A DNA stretch of 27,920 nucleotides from CAKSQF01 sp051868045 (GTDB lineage: Bacteria > Bacillota > Clostridia > Oscillospirales > CAG-272): NCBI GenBank assembly GCA_051868045.1, contig JBJDZN010000046.1:1-27920 (forward strand), written 5' to 3'. The translations under genes were made by a program, and so were the position numbers. Below are positions 1 to 6,357 of this stretch, one piece after another. Under the pieces are notes generated by a model, which had not been told where the DNA came from, made no database searches, and saw only the letters and a list, made by a program, of their open reading frames with translations. Numbering within the stretch: the stretch's first letter is position 1; each line of letters begins with the position of its first letter.

Positions 1-2
1 TC

Positions 3-92
3 ATATTGTGTTTGGAAAATGGGATACCTTACACGAATAAAGAAACGCATTATAAAGTTAATGATGCGGAGATTATTTTGTTAGACGTATAA
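3..92 (+). CDS. C-terminal fragment of an unknown protein (5' end outside window)
   Basis: An open frame enters from the left edge and runs 29 codons to a TAA at 90-92, ending in the residues AEIILLDV. A strong intrinsic terminator starts about 50 bases downstream, which fits a gene end here. The stretch is clearly more A/T-rich than most of the window. No family can be assigned from so short a tail. Another frame stops at 38-40 and cannot be excluded, so the frame choice is a weak inference. Confidence 0.35.
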   Translation: MLCLENGIPYTNKETHYKVNDAEIILLDV

Positions 93-142
93 TTTTTTGT
101 TTGTCAACTAAAAAGGAAATATCTTTTAAGGAGCTTATACTC

Positions 143-178
143 AAAACAAAACCAGCCCAACCGGGCTGGTTTTGTTTT
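143..178 (+). terminator. Strong intrinsic terminator
   Basis: A perfect 16-bp inverted repeat (arms 143-158 and 163-178, loop AACC) has a G/C core (CCAGCCC/GGGCTGG) and A-rich/T-rich outer arms. The T-rich right arm ends in GTTTT, so it should terminate plus-strand transcription from the gene ending at 92. The symmetrical A-tract means it could also work on the other strand. Confidence 0.9.
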
Positions 179-200
179 GGAGAGGTCGATCCCAACATCG

Positions 201-342
201 CCCGGGCTTTGGCGAAAGGGAAGACCAATGGGGGGACAGGACTTTGGTAACGAAGAAATGCCGTGGGAAAATGAGACGAACGACGCCAAAGCTCGGGACG
301 AATCGCCGCCGGAGCGAAGCGGAGGGCGGATTCCGATTGGTC
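201..342 (+). other. Gene-free stretch with interleaved inverted repeats (possible structured RNA)
   Basis: Between the terminator and the promoter at 390 there is no convincing gene. Arm A (201-214) is complementary to A' (284-297) at 13 of 14 positions. Arm B (GACCAAT, 223-229) is perfectly complementary to B' (336-342). A G/C-rich hairpin lies at 300-333, with GAATC pairing to GATTC. The order A-B-A'-hairpin-B' is interleaved, as in a pseudoknot. Whether it is transcribed is unknown, and no promoter was seen directly upstream. Confidence 0.3.
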
Positions 343-389
343 CTCCAAATCCATTTTTAAAGAGAATAAGTAAAAGGGAATATTGGGGG

Positions 390-418
390 TTGAAAAGTAA
401 TAGGTCTTATGGTATCAT
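390..418 (+). promoter_or_regulatory. Sigma-A-type promoter for a short transcript
   Basis: TTGAAA (390-395), a 17-bp spacer and TATCAT (413-418) make a good sigma-A promoter on the plus strand. Transcription would start near 425. The only thing downstream on this strand is a tiny ORF and the terminator at 466-501, so the product would be about 75 nt. Confidence 0.6.
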
Positions 419-442
419 ACCCTTCGGTGAGAGGATTGTTCA

Positions 443-478
443 TGCAAATTAATGTATCACCATTCGGCTACCTTTGAA
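443..478 (+). CDS. Possible 11-residue leader-type peptide
   Basis: ATG at 443 is preceded by GAGAGG (430-435) with 7-base spacing and encodes MQINVSPFGYL before TGA at 476-478. The last codons overlap the left arm of the terminator at 466-491, so a translating ribosome would block the hairpin. That is the usual layout of a leader peptide, but no plus-strand gene follows: the next gene is on the minus strand. It could instead be a small RNA with a chance ORF. Confidence 0.3.
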
Positions 479-501
479 AGAGGGTAGCCGTCTTATTTTT
501 G
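466..501 (+). terminator. Intrinsic terminator of the short transcript
   Basis: CGGCTACC (466-473) pairs perfectly with GGTAGCCG (484-491) across a 10-base loop and is followed by a T-rich tract, TCTTATTTTT. It ends the transcript from the promoter at 390. Confidence 0.8.
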
Positions 502-502
502 A

Positions 503-536
503 AAAAACGCCGAGGGGCTTTCACTCCTCAGCGTTC
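503..536 (-). terminator. Terminator of the HtrA-like gene
   Basis: On the minus strand a 10-bp stem (arms 527-536 and 507-516, one G-U pair) is followed by a run of T, about 50 bases beyond the stop of the protease gene. The pairing is better on the minus strand (G-U) than on the plus strand (A-C), which supports the assigned direction. Confidence 0.75.
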
Positions 537-588
537 TTTTCCTACGGGACTTTTTTACAGCCCCATTTTTTATGGGATTGCCAGCCGC

Positions 589-1989
589 TTAGTAGTTTAC
601 CACGCAGTCCTCGGTGATGACCAGATCGACGGTGATCTCCTGCCCGTCCCGGATGACGGTCAGACTGACGGTGTCGCCGACACGGATACCCAGCATGAAG
701 TCAATGATCTGGTACTGCCTCGTAATTGTGACCACCCGATTACCGTCCGTCACCGATTTCAGAATGTCGCCTTCCTTCAGAACGCCGTCGGCAAGACTTC
801 CGGAGGTGACAGCATATACCGATACGGTTTCCTCAATGCGGATCTTGCCGCTTTCTGCGTCAAGCAGAGCATGGGAGTCGGCTGTCCGGACGGTGATGCC
901 GAGCATGGCACGTCTGACGCTTTCGCCTTCCTGATTGTAGCAGTTGTCGATGATGTTCTCCGCAACCCCACGGACGACGGAGGCAGGGATGGCGTAGCCG
1001 ATGTTCTCCACACTGCTGTCGCTGACCTTGGCATTGACGATGCCGATCAGTCTGCCGCTGGTGTCGAAGAGTCCGCCGCCGCTGTTGCCCGAGTTGACCG
1101 CAGTATCAATACGGATGACCCGGAAGGAAATGGGGGTGGTTTCGTCTGCTGCCGTCATGGTGATGTACTCGGAATCCACGCTGACCACACCGTATGTAGC
1201 AGAGATGCCCATGCCCTCGGGGTTTCCGATGGCGATTGCCTGCTGACCTACGCTGACGCTATCGTCGTCATAAATCTCCACCGCCTGAGGGAAGGAGGAT
1301 TTCATCAGCTCGCTGCCCGTGACCGACAGCACGGCGATGTCGTAGTACATGGAGCCGCCCACATATTCGGCGGTGATTTCCATGCCCTCGGACTCCGAGC
1401 CGTAGAGGTACAGGGAGATGTCGTCGCTGATTTTATTGGCGGTGTTGGCATATGCGCTGTAAACGACGTGATAGTTGGTGAGAATCAGGGCATCGCCGGC
1501 GGACTTGTCCAGCCGGTAGATGACGCCGGATCCCTCCTGCGTATAGGCAGAGGAACTGCCCATCCCCGGGTAATAGCCCATGCCGTAGCCGCTTTTACGG
1601 GTGAAGTTGCAGATAATCCGGACGGAGCTTTGCAGACCCTTCACGGTGGCGGCTGAGATGTTCTCCGCCGTCCCGACAACGGTGACACTGCTGTCCGAGG
1701 TGCCGTCTGCGCCGTCCTTTCCGTCGGCTCCGTTTTCTCCGTCGGCACCGTCTTTGCCGTCGGCACCGTCTTTGCCGTCGGCACCGTCCTGCCCGTCAAC
1801 TCCGTCCCTGCCGACAACGGTGCCGAGATTTCGGGAATCTCCGTTATCGTAGTTCAGAATCAGTTCGCCGTCCTCATTGATTTCGGCACTGCTGATGCCC
1901 ACGGCGGTGCCGCATCCCGTAAAGGAAAGCAGCATTCCCGCCGCCAGACAGGTGCTTATGATTGCATTTTTCAATATGTTTCGTTTCAT
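589..1989 (-). CDS. HtrA/DegP-like trypsin-fold serine protease lipoprotein with collagen-like repeat and PDZ domain
   Basis: A 466-residue surface protease. The N-terminus (KRN..., hydrophobic core, FTGC with Cys26) is a lipoprotein signal, so the mature protein should be lipid-anchored outside the membrane. Residues 60-96 are an unbroken G-X-D/N collagen-like tract (12 triplets) that probably acts as a stalk. The protease domain (about 105-350) has a full chymotrypsin-type triad: His174 in TNYHVV, Asp217 in YYDIAV and Ser303 in GNSGGGLF. Residues about 360-460 form one PDZ domain (GSLADGVLKEGDIL). HtrA family members degrade or check misfolded secreted proteins. The triplet stalk between lipid anchor and catalytic domain is unusual for HtrA, which normally has a transmembrane anchor. 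A weak AGGTAAGGT lies about 11 bases upstream of the ATG. It is a single-gene unit with its own terminator. The fold and catalytic call is firm; the substrate is unknown. Confidence 0.93.
   Translation of the reverse strand: MKRNILKNAIISTCLAAGMLLSFTGCGTAVGISSAEINEDGELILNYDNGDSRNLGTVVGRDGVDGQDGADGKDGADGKDGADGENGADGKDGADGTSDSSVTVVGTAENISAATVKGLQSSVRIICNFTRKSGYGMGYYPGMGSSSAYTQEGSGVIYRLDKSAGDALILTNYHVVYSAYANTANKISDDISLYLYGSESEGMEITAEYVGGSMYYDIAVLSVTGSELMKSSFPQAVEIYDDDSVSVGQQAIAIGNPEGMGISATYGVVSVDSEYITMTAADETTPISFRVIRIDTAVNSGNSGGGLFDTSGRLIGIVNAKVSDSSVENIGYAIPASVVRGVAENIIDNCYNQEGESVRRAMLGITVRTADSHALLDAESGKIRIEETVSVYAVTSGSLADGVLKEGDILKSVTDGNRVVTITRQYQIIDFMLGIRVGDTVSLTVIRDGQEITVDLVITEDCVVNY
1702..1812 (-). 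repeat. In-gene tandem repeat encoding the collagen-like tract
   Basis: This part of the protease gene encodes GRDGVDGQDG... as consecutive Gly-X-Asp/Asn triplets. At DNA level it is an imperfect tandem array of 9- and 18-bp units (GTCGGCACC/GTCTTTGCC on the plus strand). Such arrays commonly change length by slippage in steps of 9 bases, which would keep the frame. Confidence 0.85.
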
Positions 1990-2076
1990 GATCCAGGATA
2001 CCTTACCTTTCTGTCCTTTTCCGTTCTATGTTTATGGAAAATCCGATCTTTTTTTGTGTCTCCAGTATATCCCATG

Positions 2077-2088
2077 AATCTATAGATT
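2077..2088. promoter_or_regulatory. 12-bp palindrome upstream of the HtrA-like gene
   Basis: AATCTATAGATT is a perfect palindrome about 90 bases upstream of the protease start. On the minus strand it is followed by a TATACT that could be a -10 box, but no good -35 box is at the right distance. An operator is possible but not shown. Confidence 0.25.
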
Positions 2089-2181
2089 GGGTTAAGAAAA
2101 TGTGATCAAAAAATGAAAATTTGGATTTTTTCAAAAACTGGGCAGAAGCGGGAAGAAATTTTGCGGCAGTTTGCACAACAG

Positions 2182-2210
2182 AAAAAGCTCCCCCGTCAGG
2201 AGAGCCTTTT
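2182..2210 (-). terminator. Terminator of the beta-helix protein operon
   Basis: On the minus strand GGCTCTCC, TGAC and GGGGGAGC form a stem of about 10 bp with two G-U pairs, followed by TTTTTC. It lies about 30 bases after the TAA of the upstream gene. Confidence 0.75.
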
Positions 2211-2238
2211 CACCGTACATCGGTTCATATCGGAAAGG

Positions 2239-2904
2239 TTATGGTTTGTTCTTCTCTACGATCTCACCGGCGTTTTTGTAGATGGAATCAGCCGGAACAA
2301 CGCCACGGACACGGGACAGGGGATAGATGTTGGAATGTCTGCCGATCACTGAGCCGGGGTTCAGGACGCTGTTGCATCCCACTTCCACATAGTCCCCAAG
2401 CATGGCACCCATCTTTTTCAGTCCGGTTGCGATCTGCTCAGAGTCCGACTTCACCACCACCGGGCTCTTGTCCGACTTCACATTTGAAGTGATGGAGCCG
2501 GCTCCCATGTGGGATTTGTAGCCCAGAATGCTGTCGCCCACATAGTTGTAATGGGGGGTCTGGACGCTGTCGAACAGAATCACGTTCTTCAGCTCCACCG
2601 AGTTGCCGACCACGCAGCCTTCGCCTACCAAAGCGGCACCCCGTATGAAGGCACAGTGGCGAACCTCGGTTTTTGCCCCGATGATGCAGGGCGCACCCAG
2701 ATAGGCGGTGGGAGCCACGGTTGCCGTCCGATGGACCCAGACTTCGGGTGCGATTTCGTCATATTCTTCGGCAGGAAGACGCTTGCCGAGGGTGCGGATC
2801 ATCTCCTTGATGCCGCTCAGTGCCTCCCAAGGGTAGGTGAATGCCGACAGATAGTCGGCTGCCAGTGTGTGGGAAAGGTCATATAAATCCTGAATGGTGT
2901 ACAT
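2239..2904 (-). CDS. GlmU-like left-handed beta-helix (hexapeptide-repeat) protein
   Basis: A 221-residue protein. After an alpha-helical N-terminus (1-50), residues 55-205 carry hexapeptide repeats of a left-handed beta-helix. The stretch NSVELKN (101-107), His118, YVGDSILG (121-128) and GAGSITSN (134-141) follows, motif for motif, the acetyltransferase half of GlmU, including the position of its catalytic His. The uridylyltransferase half of GlmU is absent, so this is not a complete GlmU; such proteins are often labelled UDP-GlcNAc pyrophosphorylase-like. An acyl- or nucleotidyl-sugar role is inferred, and the substrate is unknown. Its AAGGAG ribosome site lies inside the last codons of the ADP-ribosylglycohydrolase gene once the false gap is closed, giving a 5-base intergenic space and strong coupling. 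Confidence 0.85.
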   Translation of the reverse strand: MYTIQDLYDLSHTLAADYLSAFTYPWEALSGIKEMIRTLGKRLPAEEYDEIAPEVWVHRTATVAPTAYLGAPCIIGAKTEVRHCAFIRGAALVGEGCVVGNSVELKNVILFDSVQTPHYNYVGDSILGYKSHMGAGSITSNVKSDKSPVVVKSDSEQIATGLKKMGAMLGDYVEVGCNSVLNPGSVIGRHSNIYPLSRVRGVVPADSIYKNAGEIVEKNKP

Positions 2905-2924
2905 AAAATTTACTCCTTGATGGT
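2870..2924. repeat. Left copy of an exact 55-bp duplication at an assembly gap
   Basis: These 55 bases are repeated exactly at 3025-3079 on the other side of a 100-N run. They cover the 5' end of the beta-helix gene and its ribosome site. The duplication is best explained as two contigs with an unmerged end overlap, not a biological repeat. Confidence 0.9.
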
Positions 2925-3024
2925 NNNNNNNNNNNNNNNNNNNNNNNNNNNNNNNNNNNNNNNNNNNNNNNNNNNNNNNNNNNNNNNNNNNNNNNNNNNN
3001 NNNNNNNNNNNNNNNNNNNNNNNN
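2925..3024. other. 100-N scaffold gap (probably spurious)
   Basis: Exactly 100 Ns, the conventional placeholder for a gap of unknown size. Because the same 55 bases flank it on both sides, the true sequence probably has no gap: removing 2925-3079 joins the upstream gene to the beta-helix gene cleanly, with its stop codon and ribosome site in normal places. Confidence 0.9.
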
Positions 3025-3064
3025 TGGGAAAGGTCATATAAATCCTGAATGGTGTACATAAAAT

Positions 3065-3913
3065 TTACTCCTTGATGGTTCTGTCCTGATTTCTTGGAAA
3101 TTTTTCGGTAAAGGTGGAAAAGATCTGACGCAGACCGAAATCCAGCAGGCGGTTGCATCGGTCGGCTAAGGGCTTCGGGACGGCGTAGCCGTAGGCCTCG
3201 GCGAGTCCGCCTGCAATGCACGCCATGGTGTCGGCATCCCCGCCCAAAGAGACGGCACCCCGAACGGCACTTTCATAGTCCGATGCCTCCAGAAATGCCA
3301 GAATGGCAGGAGGCACTGAATAGGAAGCCCGGCTGTCGAATTTGTAGTCCGCCCGAAGATCGGCGAGGGTCCCCGACAATCGGTAGCCGAAGTTCTTCTC
3401 GACATATCGTCGGATGTCCTCCTTGGTATACCGGTGCAGGGCGAGATAGGCAGCCGATGCCACCGCCTCTGCCCCACGGATGGCATCCTTATGACGGTGG
3501 GTATACCGACAGGAAAGCCTTGCCTGCCGCCGGACCTCTTCCGGCGTTTTATAGGCATAGGCAATGGGAATCACCCGCATGGCGGCACCGTTGCCGTAGC
3601 TGTGTACGGTATGCAGACCGTAATTTTCGGCAAATTGTCTGAATAAATTTCCGAATCCTGCATCGGGGTAGCGGCTGTAATATTGACGGAATCGATAGGC
3701 GTAGACTTGCGCCCGCCGTTTGTCGGCAAAAAATCCACCGGACGGCGGATCGTCTTCATCATAGTCATACAAAATGGCGTCGCAGACCGCCGCCAGAAGC
3801 ACGGTATCATCGGTGAAGCCCGATCCGGCGGGCAGCATGGGGAAATGCGGATCCTTGGTGCAGTGAACCTCATAATAGGATCCGATGATGTCTCCGTAAA
3901 CGGCACCCAGCAT
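3065..3913 (-). CDS. ADP-ribosylglycohydrolase family protein
   Basis: A 282-residue protein that should remove ADP-ribose from modified proteins, nucleic acids or small molecules, using two Mg ions. All family motifs are present: GDIIGSYYE (7-15), the metal-binding TDDT (34-37), GNGAAMRVIP (107-116), the His-containing CRYTHRHKDA (135-144) and GGDADTMACIAGGLAEAYGY (224-243), where GGDADT holds the other metal ligands. The start at 3913 is set by AAAGGAGG seven bases upstream; the open frame continues further upstream but without family similarity. The beta-helix gene follows 5 bases after its stop when the artificial gap is closed, so the two are very likely co-expressed. The target is unknown. 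Confidence 0.92.
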   Translation of the reverse strand: MLGAVYGDIIGSYYEVHCTKDPHFPMLPAGSGFTDDTVLLAAVCDAILYDYDEDDPPSGGFFADKRRAQVYAYRFRQYYSRYPDAGFGNLFRQFAENYGLHTVHSYGNGAAMRVIPIAYAYKTPEEVRRQARLSCRYTHRHKDAIRGAEAVASAAYLALHRYTKEDIRRYVEKNFGYRLSGTLADLRADYKFDSRASYSVPPAILAFLEASDYESAVRGAVSLGGDADTMACIAGGLAEAYGYAVPKPLADRCNRLLDFGLRQIFSTFTEKFPRNQDRTIKE

Positions 3914-3949
3914 GGCGGTCCTCCTTTTTCGATGAGTTTTTGTATTTGG

Positions 3950-3978
3950 CGAAGAAAAAAGCGCATCTTTTTTCTTCG
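3950..3978. repeat. 12-bp inverted repeat between divergent genes
   Basis: CGAAGAAAAAAG and CTTTTTTCTTCG are perfectly complementary around a 5-base loop, in the 131-bp space between the ADP-ribosylglycohydrolase (minus) and the small YxxP protein (plus). It would form a leader hairpin for the minus-strand gene or an operator. There is no T-tract placement typical of a terminator. Confidence 0.5.
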
Positions 3979-4044
3979 ATTGAATATTCTTCCCGGCATT
4001 TGGCAAATATTTCTTCAGAAACAGCTGACAAGGGAGGAATTTGG

Positions 4045-4203
4045 ATGGAACAAAAGCAGGAAAACCGAGCGGCGGAAATACCCAATCAACCTGTCTACCA
4101 GCCGCCAAAGGCGCAGATTTGTGAAACGGCGGGGGCGGATGTGGTTCTGCTGTCGGTCAGCAGAGAAATGGGCAGCGTGAAGGAGAGCCGATGGCGGTGG
4201 TGA
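4045..4203 (+). CDS. Small YxxP/DV-motif protein (52 aa), unknown function
   Basis: ATG at 4045 follows AAGGGAGG with 7-base spacing and encodes a 52-residue protein. A charged start (MEQKQENRAAE) leads to VYQPPKAQICETAGADVVLLS and a basic, Trp-rich end (ESRWRW). The order Y-x-x-P, a short variable stretch, then D-V-hydrophobic matches the 42-residue protein at 15647-15775 (IYEAP...SKDVLT). They therefore look like members of one small-protein family, which I recognise as recurring in gut Clostridia but cannot name. There is no signal peptide or membrane segment. Its TGA directly abuts the stop of the convergent lipoprotein gene (TGATCA, 4201-4206). A secreted or modified peptide precursor is possible but not shown. 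Confidence 0.6.
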   Translation: MEQKQENRAAEIPNQPVYQPPKAQICETAGADVVLLSVSREMGSVKESRWRW

Positions 4204-4647
4204 TCAGAGTCTTGCTTTGAACAGCGCAGCCTTGATGGCATCCAGGATTCCCTGACAGCTCATCGTGGCACCGCTGACGCTGTCTACCTCGGACAGATCG
4301 GGATTTTCTTTGTTCAGCACCGCCGATTTGATGGATTCATAGGCGGGTGCAAAAATGCTTTCGGTCTCGCACTGGGCGATCAGATCAATGGCGATAATTT
4401 TGTCGTTGTCCAGGGTGACCGTCAACTGAATGGGACCGTTTTTTCCGTAGCCGATCCCTTCAAAAGTGCCGCCTTTGTAGATCGTTCCGTCCTGATAGGT
4501 CGGGGCGGTGTCGGGAGGCTCGGGTGCGGACGTCGTGGAGAGGACGGTGTCCGAAGAAACGGTGCTATTGGTGTTCCCTTCGCTGCATCCCGCAAGGAGG
4601 GCAGTCAGGGCAATCAGACAGACGATTCGGCAAAATGTACGGCTCAT
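4204..4647 (-). CDS. FMN-binding domain lipoprotein
   Basis: A 147-residue protein. Residues 1-21 are a lipoprotein signal (LLAGC, lipidated Cys21), followed by a Ser/Thr/Pro linker to about 52 and an FMN-binding domain (53-145). The domain ends with VSGATMSCQGILDAIKAAL; the SGAT motif (125-128) is where NqrC/RnfG-type proteins bind FMN covalently through the Thr. It probably carries electrons or acts as a redox cofactor carrier outside the membrane; no partner oxidoreductase lies nearby. The start at 4647 is chosen because AAAGGA lies 8 bases upstream and the signal peptide then begins normally (MSRTFCR); a longer frame starts at 4677. Confidence 0.88.
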   Translation of the reverse strand: MSRTFCRIVCLIALTALLAGCSEGNTNSTVSSDTVLSTTSAPEPPDTAPTYQDGTIYKGGTFEGIGYGKNGPIQLTVTLDNDKIIAIDLIAQCETESIFAPAYESIKSAVLNKENPDLSEVDSVSGATMSCQGILDAIKAALFKARL

Positions 4648-4766
4648 GGCAAAATTCCTTTCCGCAAACAAAATCAATTCTCCTCATATTCTAGCATATT
4701 TCCGTGGAAATGGCAAGACCTTTTTGAAAAAAGAAGAAACTTTTCCGTGAATTTACCTGAAAGTAG

Positions 4767-4795
4767 TTGCAATTTCGGAAGGGAATTGGTATAAT
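4767..4795 (+). promoter_or_regulatory. Sigma-A promoter of the dGTPase-like gene
   Basis: TTGCAA (4767-4772), exactly 17 bases, then TATAAT (4790-4795). Transcription should start near 4802, leaving a 5' leader of about 40 bases with the AAGGAGAG ribosome site before ATG 4843. Confidence 0.85.
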
Positions 4796-4842
4796 AAGGA
4801 TATGAAGTCCCGAAAACCTTTTTGCCGGAAGGAGAGAGAGTC

Positions 4843-6039
4843 ATGGAACAGCAGTTCAAAGCCTATGCCGTGATTCCCGGGCACCCCAAATACGCCCGGA
4901 TGATCGAAAGACGCACCCCCATTTATGAGCGGGAAGGGGACATCCGCACCCCTTTTATGCGGGATTACACCCGTGTGCTTCACTCGCTTGCCTACCGCAG
5001 GCTCCGGCACAAGACTCAGGTGTTCTACAACGTGGGCAATGATCACATCTGCACCCGGATTGAACACGTTTCCCATGTGGAATCGGTCAGCGAGACCATT
5101 GCGGTCTATCTGGGGCTGAACCGGGACCTGACCCGTGCCATCGCCACCGCTCACGATCTGGGACACGCTCCCTTCGGACATCAGGGAGAGCGGGTCATCA
5201 ATCGGCTGTCCAAAGAGAAGCTGAACCGTGCCTTCTGGCATGAGCAGAACGGGCTGTATTTTGCCGATTATCTGGAGCTGCTGGAGGATGATCAGGGCAT
5301 CCATCGCCCTCTGAATCTGACCTATGCCGTCCGGGACGGGATTCTCTCCCATTGCGGCGAGGTGGACGAGAACGGCATTCGCCCCCGGGAGGAACTGATC
5401 GACCTTTACGATTTTACGTCGCCGGGGCAGTATCAGCCCGCCACATGGGAGGGCTGTGTGGTCAAGATTGCCGATAAGATCGCCTATCTGGGGCGGGACA
5501 TCGAGGATGCCCTGCGGCTGGGGATTCTGTCCGAGGGCGATAAGCAGAATCTCTGCGATATTGTGGGCAGTTCGACCCTGAATACCACGGTGCTGATGAA
5601 CGATTTTGTCCGGGATCTCTGCCTGACCAGCAATCCCACCGACGGTATCTGTCTGTCGGAGCCTGCCCTTCGGCGGATGGACGAGATCAAGCGGTTCAAC
5701 TACTGGAACATCTACGCAAATCCCGAGCTGATTCCCTTCGGACGCTATTCCGAGCTGGTGCTGACTCAGATTTTCGAGACGCTTCACGCCGCCTACGACG
5801 GGGAGAATACCTTTGAGCGGCTGAACACGCCCTCCAGGCGCAGTCGGGAGCTGATGCACTCCTTCGCTCATTGGCTGGATCGGTTCTGCACCATTCACGA
5901 GCATCCTACCTATGCCACCGAGCCGATTTTCGGGAATCTGGAGAGTCCGGAGATCTACGACGGTGCCATTCTCGATTACATATCGGGCATGACCGACAGT
6001 TATGCCATCAAGGTCTTCAACGATCTCATCAGCTTTTAA
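4843..6039 (+). CDS. dgt: Deoxyguanosinetriphosphate triphosphohydrolase-like HD protein
   Basis: A 398-residue cytoplasmic HD-domain enzyme of the dGTPase family, which hydrolyses dNTPs to the nucleoside and triphosphate. RTPFMRDYTRVLHSLAYRRL (35-54) is the conserved start of the family. Metal ligands are His75 (RIEH), His104-Asp105 (AHDLGHAPFGHQGE) and Asp211 (KIADKIAYLGRDIEDA). Length is close to the Gram-positive dGTPase-like proteins. The start at 4843 is preceded by AAGGAGAG; a longer frame from 4822 begins before the ribosome site and is rejected. Transcribed alone from a strong promoter, with a long hairpin after the stop. In many Clostridia this gene precedes dnaG-rpoD; here an unrelated membrane protein follows. 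Confidence 0.93.
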   Translation: MEQQFKAYAVIPGHPKYARMIERRTPIYEREGDIRTPFMRDYTRVLHSLAYRRLRHKTQVFYNVGNDHICTRIEHVSHVESVSETIAVYLGLNRDLTRAIATAHDLGHAPFGHQGERVINRLSKEKLNRAFWHEQNGLYFADYLELLEDDQGIHRPLNLTYAVRDGILSHCGEVDENGIRPREELIDLYDFTSPGQYQPATWEGCVVKIADKIAYLGRDIEDALRLGILSEGDKQNLCDIVGSSTLNTTVLMNDFVRDLCLTSNPTDGICLSEPALRRMDEIKRFNYWNIYANPELIPFGRYSELVLTQIFETLHAAYDGENTFERLNTPSRRSRELMHSFAHWLDRFCTIHEHPTYATEPIFGNLESPEIYDGAILDYISGMTDSYAIKVFNDLISF

Positions 6040-6063
6040 GAGGAGATGGAGATAAGGATATTT

Positions 6064-6100
6064 TCCGGGGAAAACTTTTTTGAAAAAAGTTTTCCCCGGA
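6064..6100 (+). terminator. Long palindromic hairpin after dgt (member of a repeat family)
   Basis: A perfect 18-bp inverted repeat (arms 6064-6081 and 6083-6100; TCCGGGG outside, A/T-rich inside) lies 24 bases after the dgt stop. It is followed by ACCCTTTTCCAAAAACTT, a tail shared with hairpins at 10473, 11590 and 20262. It probably ends dgt transcription, although the usual T-run after the stem is missing. Confidence 0.7.
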
Positions 6101-6155
6101 CCCTTTTCCAAAAACTTCCAAACAATATGGGACTACCCGCCTGTCGAGAACGAGT

Positions 6156-6208
6156 CCTCATCAAGATCAAGCCCCATCGGGGGAAAGTTCGTTATTGGGG
6201 AGATGAGG
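6156..6208. other. Nested inverted repeats in the dgt-membrane protein intergenic region
   Basis: CCTCATC (6156-6162) pairs with GATGAGG (6202-6208) and encloses a GCCCC-ATC-GGGG hairpin (6171-6182). The rest of the 318-base gene-free stretch holds only the repeat-family hairpin (6064) and the promoter at 6287. No ORF with a good ribosome site was seen. Confidence 0.3.
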
Positions 6209-6286
6209 CTGCACGGCGGTCTTTGTCGGCGGGCGTCTTTATTGCGGTTATTTTATTGCCACGAACGGATTTTGTTGAAAAATATC

Positions 6287-6315
6287 TTGACAAATCGCCG
6301 AAATTATTGTAAAAT
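6287..6315 (+). promoter_or_regulatory. Consensus sigma-A promoter of the membrane protein gene
   Basis: TTGACA (6287-6292), 17 bases, TAAAAT (6310-6315). This is a perfect -35 box and a near-consensus -10 box, 43 bases before the ATG at 6358. Confidence 0.85.
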
Positions 6316-6357
6316 AGGAAAAACAAATCTTATAGTGATTGGAGAAAGGACATACTT

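Noticed and set aside
177..452. 91-codon plus-strand ORF in the gene-free region
   Set aside because: It begins inside a terminator arm, has no ribosome site and no protein-like pattern; the DNA is better explained by inverted repeats.
499..1656. Long plus-strand ORF (385 codons) over the HtrA-like gene
   Set aside because: Antisense shadow of a gene with complete catalytic motifs; no family features and no ribosome site of its own.
1702..1812. Short tandem repeats considered as a CRISPR-like array
   Set aside because: Units are 9/18 bp, contiguous without spacers, and in frame with a collagen-like protein tract.
2910..3221. 103-codon minus-strand ORF running through the Ns
   Set aside because: Created by the artificial gap and duplicated contig end.
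4753..6111. 452-codon minus-strand ORF over dgt
   Set aside because: Antisense shadow; the plus-strand gene has a consensus promoter, ribosome site and all metal ligands.
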